Source: a virus. Taken from it: a stretch of 29,144 nucleotides of DNA. The notes under the pieces were generated by a model that searched no databases, was not told the origin of the DNA, and saw only the letters and a program-made list of their open reading frames with translations. This document shows positions 8,540-15,705 of this stretch, piece after piece; position 1 is the first letter of the stretch; every line of letters begins with the position of its first letter. A program made the translations under genes and the position numbers. Where the stretch lies: the IMG/VR virus record IMGVR_UViG_3300013131_000183, positions 1 through 29,144 of that record, one strand, 5' to 3'.

Positions 8540-9091
8540 TCACTGCACCACAGGAGTTGGCGTGGCAGTCACCACGGGCGCTGGTCTGGTTGTTGTCGGC
8601 GTTGCCGTGCGGCCGATCTCGTACAGCCCACCGACCACGCTGGACAGCGCCGATGTCAGACCCATAGCCTGGGTGGTCCTGGCAGCGGAGCGCAATGACT
8701 GCGAGTCAGCCAGCCCGCCATAGATCGCCAGTTGCGCGTTCTCCTGCGCAATCTGCATCTCGCGGCCGGCCGTCAGTGCGTTGACCTCTTGCATCGTCAG
8801 CGGTGACCCGGTGAACGGATCCACGCCACCAGCTGCTGCGCGAGCGCGGGCAGTGGCTGCAAGACGCTGTTGTCGCTCGAACACTTGCAAGGCCTGACGG
8901 TTGTACTGCAAGGCATTCTGCCTGCCCTGCAGTTCAGCCTGCCTGGCCTGCATACGCTGGGCAGCGGCCTGCGCCTGGGCCGCCTGGATCTGGCCCATTG
9001 CAGAGAACAGGGTTCCAGCGACTTGCAGCGCTGGGCCGAATGCGGAAACGGCCGATCCGATTGCGGAGCCAATACCGGCAAGGAAAGCCAT
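8540..9091 (-). CDS. Internal virion protein B-like (gp14-like)
   Basis: This 183-residue protein opens with a glycine-zipper-like membrane-active segment (GIGSAIGSAVSAFGPALQVA). A Gln/Ala-rich helix (about residues 32-75) and a conserved-looking patch (RAAAGGVDPFTGSPLTMQEV) follow, with a Thr/Pro tail at the end. This pattern is common to podovirus gp14-type proteins that insert into the host outer membrane during DNA ejection. It directly follows the nozzle gene with a one-base TGATG overlap and precedes the gp15-like gene, the same order as in T7. Confidence 0.78.
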   Translation of the reverse strand: MAFLAGIGSAIGSAVSAFGPALQVAGTLFSAMGQIQAAQAQAAAQRMQARQAELQGRQNALQYNRQALQVFERQQRLAATARARAAAGGVDPFTGSPLTMQEVNALTAGREMQIAQENAQLAIYGGLADSQSLRSAARTTQAMGLTSALSSVVGGLYEIGRTATPTTTRPAPVVTATPTPVVQ

Positions 9092-11526
9092 CAGGTGCCT
9101 CCGTACAGATTGACCTTGTACTCAAGGCCCAGCAGGGTCATTTTCAACGGCAAGGTCTGAGTTACCGTGATCTGCGCTGTCTCGCTCCATCCGAGGATGC
9201 CGCCTACCTGCTTGATGCCGGTGTACGGAATGACAGGCGCATCCAGAATCAGCGTGTTGAATGCACGGATCGGAACCAGATTCCCGTTGACGATCATGTG
9301 CTGCGTGTCGTTCAGAATCGCGTTGACCTCAACGATGCGTTTCTTGAACGACACCCGGACACCGGACTGCAACCTCGGCTCGACCGGCATGGTCTTCACC
9401 GTCACGCTGAACGGCAGACCCACCTCGTAGCTTGTCACGCTCGAGCGGTCGAACGTCACTGCGCCGCCGGACGATACCGTCTCATCGGCCTGCACCGCGC
9501 CATCAAGGATGACGTTCAGCGCCTCGCCAACATGCGGCAGGCTGGACGCGCCCGCAGCAGCGCCGCCCTGGAAGCCGCAGTCAGTGAAATACCCGCTGTC
9601 GAAAACCTCGACAAAGTAGCGGTTGACACTGTTGAACGTGCGCTTTACGACGACATAGATTGTCGAGATGTCGACACCCACGTCCATGAACTGGCCGTCT
9701 GTGGTGAATCTGCTCGGGGCCACGACGTTCTGTTGGCGCAGCAAAGAGTACACGGCGAATGTGCCGTCCTCGTTCAGCACCAGCAGGGTGTCCGTCTCCT
9801 CGGTGCTGGTTGCCTTGCGCAGCGCCATCTCAATGGGACCGGTCAGCAGATGGCTCGAAAGCAGGCTGATGCTGGTGCTGATGTAGGCCTGCGTGGTGTC
9901 AGAGAACAGAAACTCGTTCAGCGCTTTGCCCTGGCGCTGGATGTACAGCGTCCCGCTCTGAAGCGGCTGCACGCGGATCCCCGTGCGGCTGCCATTGCGG
10001 CTGATCATCTTGGCAAAGAAGTTGGCCGGCGTGATCGGCTCCAGCCCCTGCTGCGGCACATAGAACTCACCGCCCACAGTGAAGACCTGCAGGTCACGGG
10101 CGGATGTGATGTCGGTGATCGCGTTCAGCGAGTTGGTGTCGAGCGTGGCCTCAACCGCATCATCGTCATATGCCTGGTCTGGCAGGAAGTCGAAGAACTG
10201 CCCGACCTTGCTTCCCCAGATGGTGCTGGGCCTGCTCTTGCTGCCGCCAAAGTACAGCCGGCCCTCATGGAAGGTGGCAGTGCGCGGCCAGCCTCGAGCG
10301 GAAGACCACACATCCTCGTAGCCGGATTCGATCTCCCAGGATCCGGCCGAGATGGTCTGCGTGTCGAAGAAGGGAATCTCCGTCACCACCCGCACGCTCA
10401 CCGGGGATTCGTACTCCACGATTCGCCCGCGGCCCTGCGGGGAGGCCATGACGTACTGGCCAACAGACGTGCTGTCGAAGACGCCGACGCGGTAGGTGCT
10501 GGTGTTGTCCGGATTGGTCGCCCAGGCCGAGTCCACCGTGGCCACTTTGGTCGAGCCCACATAGTCCGTGATGCGCCGCACCTGGCCAGAGCCTGTGCCG
10601 CCAGTGATGCGAACCAGCATCCCGTTGTAGAAGTCATCGGTGGCAGACTCACCAGATGCCAGGGTGATCGTCGTCGATGCGCCGGCCTGCGCCGTGTCCT
10701 CGTAGCCGCTGAGGATCCGATAGACGCTGGTGTTGTCCGGGTTGGTTGTCCAGCCTCCGCTGATCGTCACCACCTTGGACGAACTCACATAGTCGACGAT
10801 CCTGGCCCACTGGTTTGATCCCGTACCGCCGGTGATCTCGACCACCATGCCGTTGTAGAAGTCATCGGCATTGGTGTCGCCAGAGGCCAGGGTAATGGTG
10901 TTGGCGCTGCCGCCTTGGGCCGTGCCGGTGGCCTGCTGCTTGCCGTAGCTGGCCAGCAGGTAGACGCTGCCGGATGATGCGTCAGGACGCAGCGTGCCAG
11001 GCGGCGAGTAGGTGACGGGCGTGAATGCGTACTTCGGCTTGCTTCCGAATGACAGATCACCGGCCGTCCACGACGCATCATTGGCACCGCGCACGATGCG
11101 CTGCGTTTGAAGATCCTCATGCGTGATGATCAGCGTGTCAGCGCTCTGCGTCCACGTCATCGTGGACAGCACAGCCGTGGTGATGGCTGCAATGGCAAGG
11201 AAGTCATTGCCACTGCCGTTGATGTTGGTGATCAGCGCACCGTCCTTGAAGACGCACATGCGGCCGGTGGTGAACACCAGCATGTAGCTGTCGGAGACGG
11301 AGAACTCGAACGGCACCATCCGCGTGCCAGAGGCCGGGCTGGCCGCACTCGGCAACTCGTACACATGCTTCAGCCCAAGCCTGCGCTTGACGCCGCCCTG
11401 CGGCTGCACCAGCACATTCGTCAGCGTCTCCGCAGCGTTCTGATACTGGTTCAGATCGACGCGGGCCTTCAACAGCGGATCGATCTCTCCGCTGCTGAAG
11501 TTGGTCTGGATGGTGACGATCCGCAT
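9091..11526 (-). CDS. Tail nozzle protein (tail tubular protein B, gp12-like)
   Basis: This 811-residue beta-rich protein begins MRIVTIQTNFSSGEIDPLLK, continuing with LTNVLVQPQGGVKRR. That is the characteristic start of podovirus tail tubular protein B, which forms the hexameric nozzle below the adaptor. The order after the gp11-like gene, with a one-base overlap, supports this. Residues 210-271 and 286-347 are near copies of one another (42 of 62 identical by hand alignment), an internal tandem module discussed separately. The region after about 400 (WSSARGWPRTATFHEGRLYF) is typical of the nozzle family. No enzymatic motif was noticed. Confidence 0.88.
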   Translation of the reverse strand: MRIVTIQTNFSSGEIDPLLKARVDLNQYQNAAETLTNVLVQPQGGVKRRLGLKHVYELPSAASPASGTRMVPFEFSVSDSYMLVFTTGRMCVFKDGALITNINGSGNDFLAIAAITTAVLSTMTWTQSADTLIITHEDLQTQRIVRGANDASWTAGDLSFGSKPKYAFTPVTYSPPGTLRPDASSGSVYLLASYGKQQATGTAQGGSANTITLASGDTNADDFYNGMVVEITGGTGSNQWARIVDYVSSSKVVTISGGWTTNPDNTSVYRILSGYEDTAQAGASTTITLASGESATDDFYNGMLVRITGGTGSGQVRRITDYVGSTKVATVDSAWATNPDNTSTYRVGVFDSTSVGQYVMASPQGRGRIVEYESPVSVRVVTEIPFFDTQTISAGSWEIESGYEDVWSSARGWPRTATFHEGRLYFGGSKSRPSTIWGSKVGQFFDFLPDQAYDDDAVEATLDTNSLNAITDITSARDLQVFTVGGEFYVPQQGLEPITPANFFAKMISRNGSRTGIRVQPLQSGTLYIQRQGKALNEFLFSDTTQAYISTSISLLSSHLLTGPIEMALRKATSTEETDTLLVLNEDGTFAVYSLLRQQNVVAPSRFTTDGQFMDVGVDISTIYVVVKRTFNSVNRYFVEVFDSGYFTDCGFQGGAAAGASSLPHVGEALNVILDGAVQADETVSSGGAVTFDRSSVTSYEVGLPFSVTVKTMPVEPRLQSGVRVSFKKRIVEVNAILNDTQHMIVNGNLVPIRAFNTLILDAPVIPYTGIKQVGGILGWSETAQITVTQTLPLKMTLLGLEYKVNLYGGT
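10486..10899 (-). repeat. Tandem duplicated 76-residue module inside the nozzle gene
   Basis: The protein segments encoded at 10899-10714 and 10671-10486 align without gaps over 62 residues with 42 identities. Shared strings include TITLASG, DDFYNGM, ITGGTG and TNPDNTS. The period is 228 bases. The unit looks like a small beta domain rich in Gly/Thr, similar to add-on domains on tail tubes. The bases are similar but not identical, so the duplication is not very recent or is under codon drift. Confidence 0.85.
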
Positions 11527-12140
11527 CAGAACCTCACCGCGGTCAGCGTGAAGTCTTCAAAGCTGGGCGTGGTGTTGCCCTGGCCATCGATCACCATTGC
11601 GGTGCGCATGTAGCCGCCGCGGTTGTTCTCTGCCGGACTGCCGACGGCCACGCTCTGCCAGTACTGAGCCTTGCTTTCCTGATCGGTCACCGGCGCTGCC
11701 AGGTGCCACGCCATCATGTACTTCATCAGCTGCACGAAGTAAGCCGGCCACGCGGACTCAAGCGGCGAGAACTGGTAGTCGACAACCACCGTCTCCTGAT
11801 TGGTCAGCAGCTTGTCGCCCTGGATCGTCCATTCGACATAGGTGCCTGCGCCGATGGCCGTGCTGTTGAACACGCGACGGATCGGTCCGATGCGATCAGA
11901 TGGCAGCACATACTCGTATTTCCACTCGTTGACCGGCGTGTTGATCGTGCGGGCCAGCTGGATCTTCTTGAACGAGAAAGACCAGGGATAGGCCAGCAGC
12001 GTGGAATCCTTGATGTTTGGATACAGACGGTCACAGATGTTGGACTCGTCAGTGCCCTCGTTGAACGATGAAATGGGCCGAGCACCCAGCATCAGCAGTG
12101 CGTCGGAACAGATGCTCAGGGATGTATCACCGGCTGCCAT
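11526..12140 (-). CDS. Tail adaptor protein (tail tubular protein A, gp11-like)
   Basis: This 204-residue protein belongs to the gp11/tail tubular A type, the ring that joins portal to nozzle. It has the typical start SICSDALLMLGARPISSFNE, then NICDRLYPNIKDSTLLAYPW with a central FSFKKIQLARTINTP, and a C-terminal segment about sample-size helices and MKYMMAWHLAAP. Length is in the family's usual range. It overlaps the methyltransferase gene by 14 bases at its start and the nozzle gene by one base at its end. Confidence 0.85.
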   Translation of the reverse strand: MAAGDTSLSICSDALLMLGARPISSFNEGTDESNICDRLYPNIKDSTLLAYPWSFSFKKIQLARTINTPVNEWKYEYVLPSDRIGPIRRVFNSTAIGAGTYVEWTIQGDKLLTNQETVVVDYQFSPLESAWPAYFVQLMKYMMAWHLAAPVTDQESKAQYWQSVAVGSPAENNRGGYMRTAMVIDGQGNTTPSFEDFTLTAVRF

Positions 12141-12687
12141 AGGACACCTTGAACATTTCAGAGATTGACCCGCAGCGCGGCATCCACGTCACCGAGCCCG
12201 AGAACGTGCTGCGGAAGAACTCATGCCAGGCCTCGTAGGACTCGCGCCGGTTGATGTGCAACTCGACACCATGATGCTGCGACGATCCATTGTGGACGGT
12301 CAGCAGAATGTGACGCCGAGCCACGCGCTCGAGCTCGCGGCACACAGCTTCGGTATCCTCCGGCACCAGATGTTCCATGACGTCGAACATGGTGACAACA
12401 TCGAACGATTGGTCACCGTGAGGGATAGCATGCGCGTAGCCCTGATCCACATCCGGGCCGCACAGATACGGCACCACCTCGAGCCCACGCACCGGGGAAT
12501 AGCCCAGGTCTTCCGCCATGCGCATCGTCTCACCGCGGCCACACCCGACATCCAGCAGTGAGCCACGCGGGATGGATTGCAGGCCCACCGATGCGTGATG
12601 CTTGCGCATGTCGCCCATGCGATATGTCACAGCCTGATAGGCCTTGACGTACTTGGCCACCTCGGCCTGGCGTGCCATCTCAAGCAT
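12127..12687 (-). CDS. Class I SAM-dependent methyltransferase
   Basis: This 186-residue enzyme contains methyltransferase motif I, SLLDVGCGRGETM, near residues 42-54, and an acidic LEVVP in the motif II position. HGDQSFDVVTMFDVMEHLVP in the motif III-IV region has the DVMEHL wording common in glycan, lipid and small-molecule methyltransferases. There is no DPPY-type adenine or PCQ-type cytosine motif, so DNA methylation is not suggested. It would transfer a methyl group from SAM to an unknown acceptor. ATG 12687 was chosen because GGGGGTG lies just ahead; ATG 12678 is possible. It overlaps the DUF115-like gene by eight bases, and the two probably act together. Confidence 0.8.
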   Translation of the reverse strand: MLEMARQAEVAKYVKAYQAVTYRMGDMRKHHASVGLQSIPRGSLLDVGCGRGETMRMAEDLGYSPVRGLEVVPYLCGPDVDQGYAHAIPHGDQSFDVVTMFDVMEHLVPEDTEAVCRELERVARRHILLTVHNGSSQHHGVELHINRRESYEAWHEFFRSTFSGSVTWMPRCGSISEMFKVSYGSR

Positions 12688-13285
12688 TCGGCACCCCCAG
12701 GATGCTGGCCGTCTCGCCAGACATCGATGTGATGCCATCTGTCTTGCCATTGGCCTTGTGCGTGCGAAGATGGTTCAGCCAGTTCTCGACCTGATGGTCC
12801 TCGGCAAAGTCCCTGCCGAATTTCGGCGTGGATGCGTAGCCATCAGCGTAGGTTCGCTGCTTTCTGTTGAGCGGGATTCCGGCCATGATCACCTCGTCAT
12901 AGCCCATGCCGTGCCGAGCCCACAGCGCCCCGGCAATGCCGCTCGAGCCGCACACCCATGTCAGGGTAGGCCACTCGTAATCGACCAGTGCCCACCGATG
13001 ATCAGGCACCGGCAGAAACCATGTCCCGCCGCCGTCGCTGTACTTGCGAGGCCTGGCGTGGACGAACACCTCGCGGCCGGCAGATGCCTTGATGCTGGCG
13101 GCGACATCGCCGTGCTGCGTCCAGACATGCTGAATCTCCGGCACCAGGGAAGGAGTGTGGTTCACGCCAAGGATGTCGGCGTGCGGACGCAAGGCCTTGG
13201 CCTTGGCCAAGTCCTCGAAAAGAGAAGGGGCCGCGCCACACACGATGGCGCAGCCCCCATGACGCTGCTGGTAGATAGCGGCCAT
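12680..13285 (-). CDS. DUF115 / sialyltransferase-like Rossmann protein
   Basis: This 201-residue protein has an N-terminal nucleotide-binding-like strand-loop (GCAIVCGAAPSLFEDL) and a VNHTPSLVPEI stretch. WVCGSSGIAGALWARHGMGY, followed by DEVIMAGIPLN, comes next, and SMSGETASILGVPNA closes the protein. This G.GPSL to SSG.A to G.DL pattern matches DUF115/CST-like folds that use nucleotide-activated sugars or pterins. The family match is from memory and the reaction is not known. It sits in the virion operon between the decoration protein and a methyltransferase, suggesting modification of a virion or cell-surface glycan. A stable hairpin lies between it and the upstream gene. Confidence 0.58.
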   Translation of the reverse strand: MAAIYQQRHGGCAIVCGAAPSLFEDLAKAKALRPHADILGVNHTPSLVPEIQHVWTQHGDVAASIKASAGREVFVHARPRKYSDGGGTWFLPVPDHRWALVDYEWPTLTWVCGSSGIAGALWARHGMGYDEVIMAGIPLNRKQRTYADGYASTPKFGRDFAEDHQVENWLNHLRTHKANGKTDGITSMSGETASILGVPNA

Positions 13286-13291
13286 CAGGAT

Positions 13292-13307
13292 GGGGCGTTT
13301 CCGCCCC
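13292..13307 (-). promoter_or_regulatory. GNRA-capped hairpin ahead of the DUF115-like gene
   Basis: Read on the minus strand the RNA is GGGGCG-GAAA-CGCCCC, a perfect 6-bp GC stem with a GAAA tetraloop. It fills the 28-base gap between the decoration protein stop and the next ATG at 13285. A GGAGGGGG Shine-Dalgarno-like tract enters the stem. No U-run follows, so it is not a standard terminator. It could lower ribosome access, stabilise the capsid message 3' end or cause partial attenuation. Confidence 0.7.
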
Positions 13308-13313
13308 CTCCGA

Positions 13314-13619
13314 TCAGTCGCTGTCCGTGCCGCCCAACGCGGTGGCGTTGGTCACGTCGATGATGCCCGCCGTGCTGATCTGCGTCACGATGTGCAGACC
13401 ATACGTCGGCGTGGTGCCGGCCGCATTGGCGTGGACATAGATCAGATCACCCAGACGGAACACGTTGCGCATGCCCGTGTTGGTGGTGGAACCGTTGTCG
13501 AAGTAGCCAGCGGTGTCCACCGTGCCAGCGGTGTCGTTGGTCTTGTAGGTCCACATCTGCGGGGCATTGCCCGCCTTGGACCCACCGACCAACATCAGGC
13601 CGTCCTTGTTGAATGCCAT
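13314..13619 (-). CDS. Small capsid-associated (decoration-like) protein
   Basis: This 101-residue beta-rich protein lies 12 bases downstream of the major capsid gene and has an AGGAGG ribosome site in that gap. It begins MAFNKDGLMLVGGSKAGNAP, continuing with QMWTYKT and VDTAGYFDNGS. GDLIYVHAN lies in the second half, and the end is acidic and Gly-rich. Similar proteins follow the capsid gene in many BPP-1-like podoviruses and are thought to be head proteins. The head-decoration role is inferred from location and size; no experiment-based family function is known to me. Confidence 0.68.
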   Translation of the reverse strand: MAFNKDGLMLVGGSKAGNAPQMWTYKTNDTAGTVDTAGYFDNGSTTNTGMRNVFRLGDLIYVHANAAGTTPTYGLHIVTQISTAGIIDVTNATALGGTDSD

Positions 13620-13631
13620 GATGAATCCTCC

Positions 13632-14474
13632 TCACTCGCGGCAGATGATCTCGACGATACCGCTGGCATCGATGGTCGTCGCACCAGCAGACAGCATGGA
13701 GGCAACCAGCCAGGAGGTTTTCTCCGGGATGTAGTTGATCTCCGAGCGGATGCCCATGCCTTCGGCCATGCCGACAGCAGACTTGTGCCATGCCCAGCAC
13801 TTGCGGTCCTGGCCGGAGCCGCCACCCACCAGGCCGCCTTCAGTCCGGTCACCGATGGTGATGAACTTGAAGCCCAGGAAGGTGTCGACCTCGCCCTGCA
13901 CCAGCGCCTTGACCGTGTTGAAGTCCGTCGAGGTGACGGCCGTCTCGGTCAGCAGAGCCTGCAGGTTCTCGGCGTGGATCAGCAGGTAGCGGTCACCCAT
14001 CGGCACGTTGGCGGTGTCGAGGAAAGACTTGGCCTTGCGCAGCTTCGCCACGTTCAGGTTCGAGTCAGTGCCGCCGATGTCGTTGATGACAGACAGCGTG
14101 GTGCCCGAGGCCGCGATGGCATCGATGACCAGCTGGTCCGCACGGCGACCGATGGCCTTGCCGACCACTTGCACCAGCTCGGAACGCTCGTCGAAGTTGA
14201 CCTTCGCCTGGTTGAAGATGTCCGAGTACTCGGCCGCGATCCAGTCGCTCAGCGTGACCGTCGCCTGCGAGTAGGAGACGTTCAGCGGGCTGACGTCGGT
14301 CTGCGGGATGCGGACCGAGGCGACGCCTGCGCCGATCTTCGGGAACTTGTGGGTGGACGCCGTGACCCCGGTGCGAAGACGGACGGTGTTGCGCAGGACG
14401 GCATCAGCCTGGTAAGCCTGCTTCACCTCCGCATCGAACAGGGTCACAAACGCATTCGAGATGCTGATTGCCAT
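13632..14474 (-). CDS. Major capsid protein
   Basis: This 280-residue protein, MAISISNAFVTLFDAEVKQA and onward, matches podovirus major capsid proteins with an HK97 fold. It has a helical N-arm, a central YSQATVTLSDWIAAEYSDIF region and FDERSELVQVVGKAIGRRAD (spine helix). WAWHKSAVGMAEGM and the RSEINYIPEKTSWLVASML end are common in phage capsid_2-type proteins. The gene is the first after its own sigma-70 promoter and the terminator that closes the scaffold operon, consistent with very high late expression. GGAG lies eight bases before the ATG. Confidence 0.88.
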   Translation of the reverse strand: MAISISNAFVTLFDAEVKQAYQADAVLRNTVRLRTGVTASTHKFPKIGAGVASVRIPQTDVSPLNVSYSQATVTLSDWIAAEYSDIFNQAKVNFDERSELVQVVGKAIGRRADQLVIDAIAASGTTLSVINDIGGTDSNLNVAKLRKAKSFLDTANVPMGDRYLLIHAENLQALLTETAVTSTDFNTVKALVQGEVDTFLGFKFITIGDRTEGGLVGGGSGQDRKCWAWHKSAVGMAEGMGIRSEINYIPEKTSWLVASMLSAGATTIDASGIVEIICRE

Positions 14475-14596
14475 GTGACTGCTCCGATGGAATTGAGGTT
14501 CTCGCCGCTGGTTCTCTGACTCGCGTCAGGCCTTGACTTGCGCTGCAACTCCGCGCCCGAGGTTGTTACGGGCCTGGCGGTTATCCGTGCCGAAAT

Positions 14597-14625
14597 TGTA
14601 TAGCGAAAGAACGGTTCGTTGTCAA
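14597..14625 (-). promoter_or_regulatory. Strong sigma-70 promoter for the capsid-tail operon
   Basis: On the minus strand a consensus -35 TTGACA (14625-14620) is followed by exactly 17 bases and a -10 TATACA (14602-14597). Initiation would fall near 14590, giving a leader of about 115 bases before the capsid ATG. The promoter starts only 11 bases beyond the T-run of the upstream terminator. This indicates that the capsid operon is transcribed independently by host RNA polymerase. Confidence 0.88.
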
Positions 14626-14636
14626 TACACAACACC

Positions 14637-14663
14637 AAAAAAAACCCCGGCACTTGGCCGGGG
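14637..14663 (-). terminator. Rho-independent terminator after the scaffold gene
   Basis: On the minus strand CCCCGGC-CAAGT-GCCGGGG forms a perfect 7-bp GC-rich stem. It is followed immediately by eight T residues (plus strand A-run 14637-14644). It lies 36 bases after the scaffold stop codon and ends the portal-scaffold message just before the capsid promoter. Confidence 0.92.
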
Positions 14664-14698
14664 CTAAGAGGCTCGGGGGGAGCACTCAGGAGACGCGC

Positions 14699-15454
14699 TC
14701 AACCATACCGCTTTTGGAAGGCCTTTTCAACCTTTGCCCGATAAGCGGGGTTGGTCTTGTACTCAGGGTTGGCGACCATCTGGTGCAGTTCTTCGTCGCT
14801 CATACCGACGTCTGCGGGCGCAGACTCCACAGGCACGCGGCCCTCGTAGGTCTCGCGCAGCTTCATCAACGCTTGAAGCCCGCGTGCGGTCCCGCCCCAG
14901 ACTTTGAACTCCTCGAAGTCATCGCCTGACCAGATGCCCTTGGACACCATTCCGCGGCCCCAGGTCACCATGTTGCCGATGATCGCATCAGCATTCGGGC
15001 CGAGTGCTTCGCGCTCTTGCTGGATGCTGCGTTGCACCGCTTCGGCCTGGTTCGCGCCCATGCCGACGATCTGACCCGCAAGATCCTCGAAGGCCTGCTG
15101 GCTGATGCCGTACTTGCTGGCCCATCCAACATAGGCCTGGGTCACCGGATCATCTTCCCGCATGCCGTCGACCAAGGCGTACTTGCCACCTTCCGGGGCC
15201 TTGTGCTTGCCGGATCGGAACTGCTTTTCCAATTCCAGATAGGACTTGCTGATCCCTTCCAGATCAGGTTCGTTGGCGTCCTTCTTCCAGAACTTCTCCG
15301 GCCAGAAGTCGGGCCTTTCCAGCGGGCCGTCGTCTTCCTCCGGTTGGGTGGTGTGACTGATGGTCGGCTGCTCTTGGCTCTCGGTTGTCTGCTCCTCCTC
15401 GACGATTGCCGAGTCCAGCAGGCCGGAGTTGTCATTCGCTTCGACGTCGCTCAT
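14699..15454 (-). CDS. Capsid assembly scaffold protein
   Basis: This 251-residue, strongly acidic protein has an acidic, disordered N-terminal quarter rich in Glu, Gln, Ser and Thr. The phage scaffold signature RPDFWPEKFWKKD comes next, at about residues 48-60, followed by SYLELEKQFRSGKHKAPEGG. A helical middle and a short basic C-terminus (VEKAFQKRYG), which usually touches the capsid shell, complete it. Its place between portal and capsid genes is that of T7 gp9. The start overlaps the Bbp19-like stop by four bases, and an intrinsic terminator follows. Confidence 0.85.
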   Translation of the reverse strand: MSDVEANDNSGLLDSAIVEEEQTTESQEQPTISHTTQPEEDDGPLERPDFWPEKFWKKDANEPDLEGISKSYLELEKQFRSGKHKAPEGGKYALVDGMREDDPVTQAYVGWASKYGISQQAFEDLAGQIVGMGANQAEAVQRSIQQEREALGPNADAIIGNMVTWGRGMVSKGIWSGDDFEEFKVWGGTARGLQALMKLRETYEGRVPVESAPADVGMSDEELHQMVANPEYKTNPAYRAKVEKAFQKRYG

Positions 15455-15705
15455 TGGCGTTGCTTCGCTTTCCTGATGCGGCCTTCAAGATCACGGATGA
15501 CAGCGTTCTGTCCTTCTCGCCACTGGCCAAGTGACGGATCCGCGCCGGGTTGCCAGCATGGCTGCTCGAGGTATCTCTCGCGCATCCATGCCAGTACCTT
15601 CTGTCCTTCATCGGTTGAGAATGTCCTGGCAACCAGCAGGTCGATGTCCACCGCCTGCGGCTGCGGATCAGCGGGGGCCGCGTCCAGATCATCCCATCCG
15701 CTCAT
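15451..15705 (-). CDS. Bbp19-like phage protein
   Basis: This 84-residue protein has an acidic Pro/Asp-rich start, then VARTFSTDEGQKVLAWMRER, YLEQPCWQPGADPSLGQWR and EGQNAVIRDLEGRI. This 'truncated gene, EGQ' pattern is that of the Bbp19 family named from Bordetella phage BPP-1. The function is unknown. Location between portal and scaffold with four-base overlaps on both sides suggests a head-assembly role. The family call is from memory of the motif. Confidence 0.68.
   Translation of the reverse strand: MSGWDDLDAAPADPQPQAVDIDLLVARTFSTDEGQKVLAWMRERYLEQPCWQPGADPSLGQWREGQNAVIRDLEGRIRKAKQRQ

Noticed and set aside
8998-10818. 606-codon plus-strand open frame
   Set aside because: It is an antisense shadow of the nozzle gene with His/Arg-rich low-information sequence.
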